33,828 bases of DNA from Isosphaera sp. Its GTDB lineage: Bacteria > Planctomycetota > Planctomycetia > Gemmatales > Gemmataceae. Both the position numbers and the translations under genes were made by a program. Shown one piece after another: positions 13,622 to 21,666 of this stretch. The notes under the pieces were generated by a model. It was not told the DNA's origin, ran no database searches, and was given only the letters and a program-made list of their open reading frames with translations. The stretch is taken from assembly GCA_013822345.1 (NCBI GenBank), contig PNKH01000083.1, positions 1 to 33,828 on the forward strand, read 5' to 3'. How positions within the stretch are numbered: the first letter of the stretch is position 1; every line of letters begins with the position of its first letter.

Positions 13622-16462
13622 ATGGCCTACAACCCGTTCAACATTTTCCGGCGCAACCAGAAGACGATCTTCGCGGTCATCACCGTGTTCATCATGTTCA
13701 CCTTCGTCCTGTCGAGCGGGCTGGGCGGGGGGGCGGACTTCTTCGACTGGCTGCCGAAGTGGCTCGGCAGCTCCCGGGCCAAGGGCGACGCCCTCGCCAC
13801 CCTGGACGGGTCGCCGATCTACGAGAAGGACCTGACCGGGGACCGGAACAGCCTCCGGCTCCAGCGGGTGATGGCCAACCGGTTCATGTTCATGGCCGCC
13901 GACCAGGCCGTGCGGGTGCTCGACGAGCGGGTGTCGGCGCAGGCCCCCCGGATGGCGCCGGAAGCCCAGCGGATGATGCAGCCGATCCGCGAGCAGCAGA
14001 TGTTCGTCCAGCAGATCGCGCGGCAGATCCGGGACCCCCGCGTGCTGGCGGAGTTCGCCCGCCAGGCCGAGGCCGAGATGCGGTCCGGGCTGTACGCGAT
14101 GGTGAACGCCCCGAGCCTCCGGAGCGAGGACAAGGAGGTGGCCCGGGCGATGCTGGCGGCGATGGCGATCCAGCAGTCGATGGGCGGGCAGGAGCACTAC
14201 TTCGGGAACGCCCCGAACCGCGGGCTGCGCGACCTGATCGAGTTCATGCTGTGGCAGAAGAAGGCGGACCAGCTCGGCATCCGGTTCACGACGGATGACG
14301 TGAAGAAACTCATCCGGAGCGAGTTCTACGAGGCCCTCCAGTCGGACGTCCAGATCCAGAAGGCGCTGCGGGAGAACATGCCCGGGTTCACCATGGACGC
14401 CTGCCTGCGGGCGATCGGGGAGGAGTTCCGGGTGCGGGCGGCGCAGGCGGCGGTGCTCGGGCCGGCGTTCGCCCACCGGGACCGCGGGGGCGTGGACAAG
14501 ACGTACAGCGGGTCGCCGGTGTTCTCCGCCCCGTACGAGGCCCTCGAGTTCTTCCGGGAGCAGGTCAGCCCGACCACCTACGCCGTCGTCCCGGTCCCGG
14601 CCGCCAACTTCGTCGAGCAGGTGCCGGACCCGGACGAGAGCAACCCGAAGGTCCGGGACGAGTTGCTGGCCCTATACGACCAGTACAAGGCCCGGGAGCC
14701 GGACCCGTCGAAGGAGACGCCCGGGTTCCGCACCCCGCGGCGGGTGTCGGTCGGGTGGCTGGCGGTCAAGGGGGACTCGCCGTACTACCTGGCCCTGGCC
14801 GAGGCGGCGCTGAAGCAGTCCGAGCCGGTGGCGAAGCTCGGCCTCCCGCTGGCCGTCCCGGTCGGCCCGTGGAGCCCGGCCGAGGTGGCCGCGGCGGTCG
14901 CCCCGCTGGGGGCGACGGACACCCTGCTGGAGGCGGCGTACCAGCGGGTGGTGGAGGACCGGCACGCGTCGGACCTGCGGCAGCGGTGGAAACGGGAGGG
15001 GTCGTTCGACGGCGAGCCGTTCGGGTACCTGCTGGACACCAGCGTCGTCCGCCCCGGGGTGCTGGCCGCGACCGCCGGCGGGGCGGCGGCCGAGCTGGCC
15101 GGGTTCGGCAGCCCGTTCGCGGCGGCCGCGACGGCCGCCGCCGGGGCGGCGTCCGGGTACGAGGTGCGGGACCGGTTGCGGGCCGGGTTCCCGCTGGTTC
15201 TCGGGGCGGTCCCCGGGCCGGCGACGTTCGAGACCCTGATGGCCGGGGAGGCGGCCCACCGGGCGGTCACCCCGCAGCCGCTGCCGCTGGCCGTCCACCG
15301 CCCGACCCTGATGAAAGACCTGGTGGCCGAGAACGCCCGCCGGCTGGCGGCCGAGGACATCCGCACGTTCGCCCGGGAGACCCGGCGGTGGTCGTCCGAC
15401 CGGTCGCGCGACAAGTGGTGGGCCCAGCAGTACATCAAGCAGTTCGCGGCGAAGCGCGGGCTGACGATCCACACGAGCACCGAGCCGCGGAGCGAGTGGG
15501 CGCTGGAGGAGGACCCGGCGCTGGCGGAGCTGGTGAAGGCCCAGCGAGAGATGCTGAAGGCGGCGAGCGGGCCGCACGGATCGGCCGGGCAGGAGCGGTA
15601 TCGGCCGTTCGGGGACCGGTTCTTCTATCAGTTCACGCCGGGCGGCCGGGCCCCGGCGACCGGGACGTACGTGGCCAGCCCGTACCCGGGGGACGCCCCG
15701 CCGTCCGAGTTCGACCTGCTGCGGGACAAGCCGCACTACCTGGTGTGGCGGACGGACGAGAAGCCGTCGGCCCCGCGGTCGTACGGGGAGGCGAAGGCGG
15801 ACGTGGTGCTGGCGTGGAAGCGGCAGAAGGCCCGGGAGCTGGCGCGGGCGAAGGCGGAGCAGCTCGCCGAGGCGGTGCGGAAGGGGGACGGGGGCGCGTC
15901 CGAGCCGGTGCTGGTGCAGAACCTGGAGGACGCGGCCGCCCGGCTGCGGGCCGAGTTCAAGGACCCGAAGGCCCAGGCCCGGGTGGAGCCGTTCCTGATC
16001 CGCGGGGTCGCCCCGCTCAGCACGGTGCCGGACCCGGCCGCCGGGAGGGGGCTGTTCGAGTTCCTGATCCCGACCCCGCGCGGGGCGGTCCAGCCGTTCG
16101 CGCTGCCGGCGAGCGAGAACCTGCGGTACCCGACGCCGGACATGGAGAAGGCGCTGATCGCCGACCGGACCAAGGAGCGGAAGCACGTGGCGGTGCTGGC
16201 GGACGCCCCGAAGGACACGTTCTACGTGACGGTGCTGCTGAAGCGGGAGGAGAAGACGGAGTTCGACTACCGGTCCGAGGTGGCCGGGGAGGGCGGCCGG
16301 CGGCTCGGCGGGTCGGTGGTGCTGGAGGCGTTCCGCGGCCAGGCCCGGGACAAGGCCGTGCGGTCCGTCCTCGGGCTGCTGAAGCAGGAGTTCAAGTACG
16401 CGGAGACGGAGGAGCAGAAGAAGAAGCTCGACGAGAACGACAGGCGCGGCGGCGACGCGTGA
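13622..16462 (+). CDS. Membrane-anchored SurA/PpiD-like periplasmic protein
   Basis: The 946-residue protein has a short cytoplasmic N-terminus (MAYNPFNIFRRNQK), one transmembrane helix (residues about 15-33, TIFAVITVFIMFTFVLSSGL) and a large extracytoplasmic part. This is the PpiD layout. A SurA-N-like helical region follows (ALATLDGSPIYEKDL, then DLIEFMLWQKKADQLGIRFT). Near the C-terminus, YGEAKADVVLAWKRQKAREL followed by AEQLAEAVRKGDG matches the helix that follows the parvulin domain in PpiD/SurA relatives. I see no convincing parvulin catalytic domain in between, so a chaperone or scaffold role without isomerase activity is inferred. ATG 13622 fits the anchor; the longer frame from 13517 adds an implausible leader. 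Codon use matches its neighbours. Confidence 0.72.
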   Translation: MAYNPFNIFRRNQKTIFAVITVFIMFTFVLSSGLGGGADFFDWLPKWLGSSRAKGDALATLDGSPIYEKDLTGDRNSLRLQRVMANRFMFMAADQAVRVLDERVSAQAPRMAPEAQRMMQPIREQQMFVQQIARQIRDPRVLAEFARQAEAEMRSGLYAMVNAPSLRSEDKEVARAMLAAMAIQQSMGGQEHYFGNAPNRGLRDLIEFMLWQKKADQLGIRFTTDDVKKLIRSEFYEALQSDVQIQKALRENMPGFTMDACLRAIGEEFRVRAAQAAVLGPAFAHRDRGGVDKTYSGSPVFSAPYEALEFFREQVSPTTYAVVPVPAANFVEQVPDPDESNPKVRDELLALYDQYKAREPDPSKETPGFRTPRRVSVGWLAVKGDSPYYLALAEAALKQSEPVAKLGLPLAVPVGPWSPAEVAAAVAPLGATDTLLEAAYQRVVEDRHASDLRQRWKREGSFDGEPFGYLLDTSVVRPGVLAATAGGAAAELAGFGSPFAAAATAAAGAASGYEVRDRLRAGFPLVLGAVPGPATFETLMAGEAAHRAVTPQPLPLAVHRPTLMKDLVAENARRLAAEDIRTFARETRRWSSDRSRDKWWAQQYIKQFAAKRGLTIHTSTEPRSEWALEEDPALAELVKAQREMLKAASGPHGSAGQERYRPFGDRFFYQFTPGGRAPATGTYVASPYPGDAPPSEFDLLRDKPHYLVWRTDEKPSAPRSYGEAKADVVLAWKRQKARELARAKAEQLAEAVRKGDGGASEPVLVQNLEDAAARLRAEFKDPKAQARVEPFLIRGVAPLSTVPDPAAGRGLFEFLIPTPRGAVQPFALPASENLRYPTPDMEKALIADRTKERKHVAVLADAPKDTFYVTVLLKREEKTEFDYRSEVAGEGGRRLGGSVVLEAFRGQARDKAVRSVLGLLKQEFKYAETEEQKKKLDENDRRGGDA

Positions 16463-16637
16463 CCGTGTCGGGCCGCCGGTTGCGGCGTTGCGGGCGCCCG
16501 CGACGCCGCGAGCGGCGGCACATCTACCCGCCGCCGGGCTCCCCTCTACGTTGACACTCACCCACCCCGGCCGCTCTCCCGCCGGGTCCGGTCCGCGGGC
16601 GCACGCCCCGGACCGGCCGTCCGTTCCGGGAGAGCCG

Positions 16638-18143
16638 ATGCCCCCAGCGACCGCCCCGCGGAGCGAGGCCCGCTTGTTCCGCGACTACGCCCTGACCGGG
16701 TTCGACGAGATGTTCGCCGGCCCGGGACACGTCCGCCCGCACTACCGCCCCCTGTACGACCGGCTGACCGAACTCCCGCCGCAAGAGGTCGAGCGGCGGA
16801 GCAGGCTGGCCGACGAGATGCTCCGCCACCAGGGGATCACGTTCACCGTGTACGGCCGCGGGGCCGGGACCGAGCGGATCATGCCGTTCGACCCGATCCC
16901 CCGGCTCGTCCCGGCCGACGAGTGGGACCGGATCGAGCGCGGGCTGCGGCAGCGGGTGCGGGCGCTGAACCTGTTCGTCCACGACGTGTACCACAGGCGC
17001 CACATCCTCCGCGACAACGTGGTGCCGGCCGACCTGGTGTTCGGGGCGAGCGGGTACCGGCGGGAGATGAACGGGATCAGCGTCCCGCACGACATCTACC
17101 TGCACGTCTCCGGGATCGACCTGATCCGCGACCCGCGCGGCGACTACCTGGTGCTGGAGGACAACTGCCGGACGCCGTCCGGGGTGAGCTACGTGCTGAA
17201 GAACCGGGAGGTGATGAAGCAGGCGTTCCCGGTGCTGTTCGAGGCGTACGCGGTGCGGCCGGTGGACGACTACGCGGCGGACCTGCTGGCGGTGCTGCGG
17301 CACGCGGCCCCGCCGGGGGTCGGGAACCCGACGGTGGTCGTGCTGACGCCGGGGGCGTTCAACTCGGCGTACTACGAGCACACGTTCCTGGCCCGGCAGA
17401 TGGGGGTGCAGCTGGTCGAGGGCCGCGACCTGGTCTTGGACAACGGCGGGGTGTACATGCGGACGACCCGCGGGCCGGAGCGGGTGGACGTGGTGTACCG
17501 GCGGATCGACGACGACTTCCTCGACCCGCTGTGCTTCCGCCGCGACTCGCAGCTCGGGGTGGCCGGGCTGATGGGGGCGTACCGGACCGGGCGGGTCGGG
17601 CTGGCGAACGCGGTCGGGCCGGCGGTGGCCGACGACAAGGGGATCTACCCGTTCGTCCCGGACATGATCCGGTACTACCTGCGGGAGGACCCGGTGCTGG
17701 GGAACGTGGAGACGTTCCGGCCGGAGGTGCCGGCGCAGCGGCAGCACGTGCTGTCGCGGCTGCACGAGCTGGTGGTGAAGGCGGTGGACGGGAGCGGCGG
17801 GTACGGGATGCTGATCGGGCCGGCGAGCACGGCGGCGGAGCGGGAGGAGTTCCGGCGGAAGATCGAGGCGAACCCGCGGGGGTTCGTGGCCCAGCCGACG
17901 ATCACCCTGAGCCAGTCGCCGACGATCGTGGACGGGGGCTCGCGGATCGAGGGCCGTCACGTCGACCTGCGGCCGTTCGTCTTGTACGGGGAGGAGATCA
18001 CGGTGCTGCCGGGCGGGCTGACGCGGGTGGCGCTGCCGCGGGGGAGCCTGGTGGTGAACAGCAGCCAGGGGGGCGGGAGCAAGGACACGTGGGTGCTGCG
18101 GAGCAGCCCCCCGCCGAAGGCGCAGGTGGGGTCGGGGATCTGA
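16638..18143 (+). CDS. Circularly permuted ATP-grasp protein
   Basis: The 501-residue protein matches the circularly permuted ATP-grasp family (formerly DUF404/DUF407): YALTGFDEMFAGPGHVRPHY, then FDPIPRLVPADEWDRIERGL, NLFVHDVYHRRHILRDNVVP, GDYLVLEDNCRTPSGVSYVL, GVYMRTTRGPERVDVVYRRI and FVLYGEEITVLPGGLTRVAL. The last part, LVVNSSQGGGSKDTWVL, is typical. Members are thought to ligate amino groups to carboxylates in peptide-like products. They usually sit beside an alpha-E domain gene and a transglutaminase-like gene; neither is here, so this copy is an orphan unless they lie elsewhere. ATG 16638 has ggagag 3 bases upstream. Bases 16463-16637 hold a TTGACA (16551) but no matching -10 that I can defend. 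Confidence 0.9.
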   Translation: MPPATAPRSEARLFRDYALTGFDEMFAGPGHVRPHYRPLYDRLTELPPQEVERRSRLADEMLRHQGITFTVYGRGAGTERIMPFDPIPRLVPADEWDRIERGLRQRVRALNLFVHDVYHRRHILRDNVVPADLVFGASGYRREMNGISVPHDIYLHVSGIDLIRDPRGDYLVLEDNCRTPSGVSYVLKNREVMKQAFPVLFEAYAVRPVDDYAADLLAVLRHAAPPGVGNPTVVVLTPGAFNSAYYEHTFLARQMGVQLVEGRDLVLDNGGVYMRTTRGPERVDVVYRRIDDDFLDPLCFRRDSQLGVAGLMGAYRTGRVGLANAVGPAVADDKGIYPFVPDMIRYYLREDPVLGNVETFRPEVPAQRQHVLSRLHELVVKAVDGSGGYGMLIGPASTAAEREEFRRKIEANPRGFVAQPTITLSQSPTIVDGGSRIEGRHVDLRPFVLYGEEITVLPGGLTRVALPRGSLVVNSSQGGGSKDTWVLRSSPPPKAQVGSGI

Positions 18144-18181
18144 TTGCTCGGTTGAAACCCCGGGGCGGGAGGCGTGTGTCT

Positions 18182-18241
18182 GGGAGGGCGAGGCTCCCGC
18201 CGAGCCTGGCGTCCACGGCTCGGCGGGAGCCTCGCCCTCCC
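18182..18241. repeat. Palindrome after the ATP-grasp gene (family B)
   Basis: Arms 18182-18206 (gggagggcgaggctcccgcc...) and 18217-18241 are exact 25-bp reverse complements with a 10-base loop (tggcgtccac). The arm differs from family A. When translated, this type gives GEAPAEP and GSAGASPS strings, which I recall seeing repeatedly in spurious planctomycete ORFs. It lies 38 bases after the stop at 18143. Confidence 0.85.
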
Positions 18242-18292
18242 GAAATACACCTCCGACCGGAGGGCTCCAACGGAGCGGGATCTGATCTGTCG

Positions 18293-18353
18293 GTCCGGGC
18301 CGGACGCGTGAGCGACGGGTTTTCGTTCCGTCGCTCACGCGTCCGGCCCGGAC
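18293..18353. repeat. Palindrome 7 bases after the last pentaheme gene (family A variant)
   Basis: Arms 18293-18318 and 18328-18353 are exact 26-bp reverse complements with a 9-base loop (gttttcgtt). The arm gtccgggccggacgcgtgag carries two changes from the 8861 and 10357 copies, and both changes are mirrored in the opposite arm. It follows the stop of the cytochrome operon (18361, minus) and may be its terminator or a 3' stabiliser. Confidence 0.87.
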
Positions 18354-18360
18354 GGGCGGG

Positions 18361-20103
18361 TCACTTCCCGCCGTTCAGCCCGCGGATCGCCCCGAGGAAC
18401 GGCTCGACCCTGAAGCCCGCCGCCTTCTCCATCCGCCTCTTGAACTGGGCGTGGGTCGCCTCGTAAGGCTCCTCCCGGACGTTGAGCGGGATGTGCTCCC
18501 CGAGGTTCTTCAGGGCCGCGGGCGGGAACACCACCCCCGCCTCCCGGGCGAGCGTCTGGTGCGCCCACGCGAGGGTCATGGCGGCGTCCGGGTCGGTCAC
18601 CTTCGCCTTGTCGGTCACCGCCTGTTCGATCATCTTCCGCAGGCTGTCGGCGTGCTCCTTGGTGTAGAGCGGGTCGGCGGTCTCGCTCTGCACCTTCAGG
18701 AACCCGTCGCACCACGTGATCAGGTCGTCCGCAGCGGCCCGCATCCCGGCCGGGTCGCCGAGCGCCTTCTTGGCGACCGCCTTCCGGAACGCCAGCCACT
18801 TGCCGTCGAACCCCTGGGCCTTCTCTGCCAGCCCGCCGGCCTTGATCTGGGCGGCGTGGGCGGCGACGATCCCGGCCGGCACGTCGGTGGCGGACCGGAG
18901 GGTGAGCCGGCCGGGGGTGAACCCGCCGTACCCGCGCTCCTGGCGGGCGCTCGGGTTCTCCAGGGCGTGGTGGCAGGCCCCGCAGTCGAACCGGGCGAAG
19001 TCCATCCCGTCCGCGTCCGGCTGGGCCGCCCGCTCGGCGTCCGCCCGGATCAACTGGGCCTCGGCCCGGAGGGCGGCGACCACCCCGACCGCGAGGTGCC
19101 GGGACAGGTACGACTCGTCCTTCCCTGGGTGGAAGTGGAAGATCTTCCACCGGGCCGCCGGGGTCCAGAACTGCTGCCGGCCGTCGGCGCCCTTGTCGGC
19201 CATCTGCTTGTCGTCGGTGAGGCCGTGGAAGTACGTCAACTTCGGCTCGGCCGGGGACTTCGACTCGACCGGATACCCCCAGTGCTTCGGCTCCGCCTGC
19301 ATGTACGAGGAGAGCTCGAACGGGGGGAGCGGCGGGTGCCCGGCGGCGTACATCTCGTGGGTGACGACCTTTCCTTCGGCCGGGTTGCCGACGTGGCAGG
19401 AGACGCACAGCATGGCCTTGACCACCGGGTTCCGGAGGTCGGCCATCCCCATCTCCCACTTGTACGCCGGTGACATTTCCCGCCACGGGATCGGCCCGGG
19501 CTGGTCCGGCTCCTTGAAGTGCAGGCTCTGCCACTTCTCGTGCATCCCGTGGCAGACGGTGCAGTTCACCCCCCCGGAGTTGGTCGCGAAGTCGGCGAAC
19601 GTCTTGTCCTCCAGCCGCTTCAGCGGGCTCTTGTCGGCCGAGTGGCAGGTCAGGCAGCGGACGTCCTTCGTCACGTCGTAGCCCGGGATGGGCTTCCCGT
19701 CGCTCACCCCGAGGAGCTTCTGCATCTGCTGCCCGAGCGGCTTCTTGAGCGTCTCCAGCGCCTGGCTGTGGACGTCCTTCTCGAGCCAGGTGGCCGACTC
19801 GTTCAGCAGCACGAACTCGTCCGACTTGTAGTTGTCGACGAACTTCTTCGCGCCCCCGCCCCCCGGCTTGTGGCACAGCTCGCAGGCGGCGATGCCGGTG
19901 GACAGGTCCCCGGCCGTCTTGACGGACGGACCCTTGCCGAGGTACTCGCAGCCCGGGTCAGGGACCTTCTTGGCGAACGGCGTGTCCTTGTCCTGGGCGG
20001 CGACCGGGGTGCCACCGGAGCCGCCGTTCAACCCGACCGCCAGCGCGACGGCGACCGCGGACGCCGCGACCGCCACCTGCACCCGCTCCGCGAACCGCGT
20101 CAT
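18361..20103 (-). CDS. Periplasmic pentaheme cytochrome c (third gene of operon)
   Basis: The 580-residue protein has a signal peptide (VQVAVAASAVAVALAVGLNG, cleavage probably near VAAQ-DKD) and five CxxCH heme sites: CELCH, CLTCH, CTVCH, CVSCH and CGACH. It resembles cytochrome c554-type multiheme proteins. THEMYAAGHPPL and EPKHWGYP supply likely distal His ligands and recur in both upstream paralogues. The C-terminal third is helical and heme-free. ATG 20103 overlaps the upstream stop by 4 bases (ATGA), so the two genes are translationally coupled. A family A palindrome follows the stop. Family knowledge suggests periplasmic electron transfer or a catalytic multiheme role (hydroxylamine, nitrogen or sulfur oxyanion chemistry); no substrate can be assigned from sequence. 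Confidence 0.88.
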   Translation of the reverse strand: MTRFAERVQVAVAASAVAVALAVGLNGGSGGTPVAAQDKDTPFAKKVPDPGCEYLGKGPSVKTAGDLSTGIAACELCHKPGGGGAKKFVDNYKSDEFVLLNESATWLEKDVHSQALETLKKPLGQQMQKLLGVSDGKPIPGYDVTKDVRCLTCHSADKSPLKRLEDKTFADFATNSGGVNCTVCHGMHEKWQSLHFKEPDQPGPIPWREMSPAYKWEMGMADLRNPVVKAMLCVSCHVGNPAEGKVVTHEMYAAGHPPLPPFELSSYMQAEPKHWGYPVESKSPAEPKLTYFHGLTDDKQMADKGADGRQQFWTPAARWKIFHFHPGKDESYLSRHLAVGVVAALRAEAQLIRADAERAAQPDADGMDFARFDCGACHHALENPSARQERGYGGFTPGRLTLRSATDVPAGIVAAHAAQIKAGGLAEKAQGFDGKWLAFRKAVAKKALGDPAGMRAAADDLITWCDGFLKVQSETADPLYTKEHADSLRKMIEQAVTDKAKVTDPDAAMTLAWAHQTLAREAGVVFPPAALKNLGEHIPLNVREEPYEATHAQFKRRMEKAAGFRVEPFLGAIRGLNGGK

Positions 20104-21590
20104 GGCTTCCCCCGGGTTACCGACGTCGCGTCGAACAGCTTCTGGAACCTCTGGAACCCGTCCCGCACCCCGTCCAACCCCTTCCGGTCCAGCCCGGACG
20201 GGCTGTCTTTCCCTGCCGGGAACCGCAGCTTGTCGCCTAACGCCTTCACCGGCTCCGCCCACCCCGGCTCCCCCGCCTTCCCCCCGGCCGCGCTGTACAT
20301 CGCCGCGCACCCGAGGTAGTTCGCCGCCAGCGCGTCCCAGTCGTGATCGGCCAGGACCGTGTGCCCGTCCTTGTCCTTGGCCAGGGCGTTGTCGGTCAGC
20401 CGCGCCACGAACTTCCGGGCGACCGCCGGCGACACCCGCGGGGCCGGGTCGCGGTCCTCGGCCGCCTGGAGGATGGCCAGCCACGCGTCCAACTCGGCCA
20501 CTGCCTTCCCGGCCTGCGCCGCCACCGCCTTCGGGCTCGGGGCCGTCGACTTCCCCATTACCTTACGCAACTCGGTCACCGCGCGGAGGTCCGGGGCCGA
20601 AACTCCGGCGAACACCTCCGGGCACAGCTCCGCCGCCACCCCGACCGCCGCGTTCGACCACACCTCCCACCCCGGCCGCCCGACCGGCCGGTCCGCCTGC
20701 CCGCCGGTCCGGCGGATGTCCCCGGTCCCGATCGTCTGGTGGCAGGAGTAGCACGCCAGCCCGGAGAACTCCGGCCACGCCGCCTTCTCGTCCCCGGCCG
20801 CCGCCCGCTCGGCCCGGGCCCGCAGCAGGTCGGCCGACGCCCGCAGCGCCGCCGCCTGACCGACCACCCACGTCCGCACCTCGAACGCCGGCTGCGGGAT
20901 CTTCTCGACCCAGTGCTTCCGGTACTGCGGGGCGGCGTGGAACCGGGCCGCCTCGAACGCCAGCCGCGGGTGCCCGGCGGCGATCAGGTCGTGGTTCACC
21001 TCCCGGTCCGCGTCCCCGACGTGGCACCCGGCGCAGTTCAGCGACCGGGCCACCAGATTGTCGGTCGGGACGAACCCGTAGTCGTCCCACTTCTGCTTGT
21101 TCGACAGCCCCTTCCACCCCGGGGCGTAGTGCGCCTCCAGCCACTTCTCGGCCGGCCCGTGGCACGCCCCGCACCCGACCCCGTCGGCCACCGCGTCGGC
21201 CGGCCGCACGTTGTCGATCGCGTGGCACTTCAGGCACAGGGCCTCCTTGTGCGGGGCGGCGATCCCGAGGAGCTTCCCCATCCGGACCGAGGTCTCGTTG
21301 AACAGCACCCGGTACGCCTTGGCGTGCGGGTCGTGCGGGCCGTCGGTGTTCACCACCGGGGCCCACGTCGTGTGCTCGCTCCCGACCTGGCCGACGGAGC
21401 CCCCGCCGTGGCACGGCGACGACCCGCACGACGCGGTCGGGACCTGGGCGAACGCCGGCATTCCCGTCCCGTAGGGCTTGGCCGGCGGCGTGCCGTTGGC
21501 GGCCGGGCGAGCCGGTTGACCGCCGGACTGGCGGGTGGCGGAGGCCAGGACGGCGAGGACGCCGAAGAACACGAGGACGGAGGCGCGCAC
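20100..21590 (-). CDS. Periplasmic pentaheme cytochrome c (second gene of operon)
   Basis: The 496-residue protein starts with a signal peptide (MRASVLVFFGVLAVLASATR). It has four CxxCH sites (CLKCH, CGACH, CAGCH, CYSCH) and a first site, C55-GSSP-C60-H61, of the wider CX4CH form. CX4CH sites are known heme-binding sites in tetraheme cytochromes c3. VNHDLIAAGHPRLAFEAARF and YRKHWVEKIPQPAF are shared with its neighbours and hold candidate axial His ligands. The start is GTG 21590, 76 bases after the upstream stop; the 3' end overlaps the next gene by 4 bases. With its paralogues it probably forms an extracytoplasmic electron relay or complex. It lacks a lipobox and other membrane anchors. Confidence 0.87.
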   Translation of the reverse strand: MRASVLVFFGVLAVLASATRQSGGQPARPAANGTPPAKPYGTGMPAFAQVPTASCGSSPCHGGGSVGQVGSEHTTWAPVVNTDGPHDPHAKAYRVLFNETSVRMGKLLGIAAPHKEALCLKCHAIDNVRPADAVADGVGCGACHGPAEKWLEAHYAPGWKGLSNKQKWDDYGFVPTDNLVARSLNCAGCHVGDADREVNHDLIAAGHPRLAFEAARFHAAPQYRKHWVEKIPQPAFEVRTWVVGQAAALRASADLLRARAERAAAGDEKAAWPEFSGLACYSCHQTIGTGDIRRTGGQADRPVGRPGWEVWSNAAVGVAAELCPEVFAGVSAPDLRAVTELRKVMGKSTAPSPKAVAAQAGKAVAELDAWLAILQAAEDRDPAPRVSPAVARKFVARLTDNALAKDKDGHTVLADHDWDALAANYLGCAAMYSAAGGKAGEPGWAEPVKALGDKLRFPAGKDSPSGLDRKGLDGVRDGFQRFQKLFDATSVTRGKP

Positions 21591-21666
21591 GGGTCACCCG
21601 GGTCCGGGGCCGGGCGTCCGTGCCGGGGGGTTCGTCCGTGGCCCCCGCCCGCCGGGGCGCGGCGGA

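Noticed and set aside
16551-16556. Perfect TTGACA as a -35 for the ATP-grasp gene
   Set aside because: No acceptable -10 hexamer occurs 16-18 bases downstream.
16524-18338. Minus-strand open frame opposite the ATP-grasp gene, containing GEAPAEP and GSAGASPS strings
   Set aside because: These strings are the translated family B palindrome; the rest is antisense shadow of the ATP-grasp gene.
8861-18353. Palindromes as CRISPR repeats or insertion-sequence ends
   Set aside because: They are scattered with no spacers or regular spacing, and no transposase gene lies between any pair.
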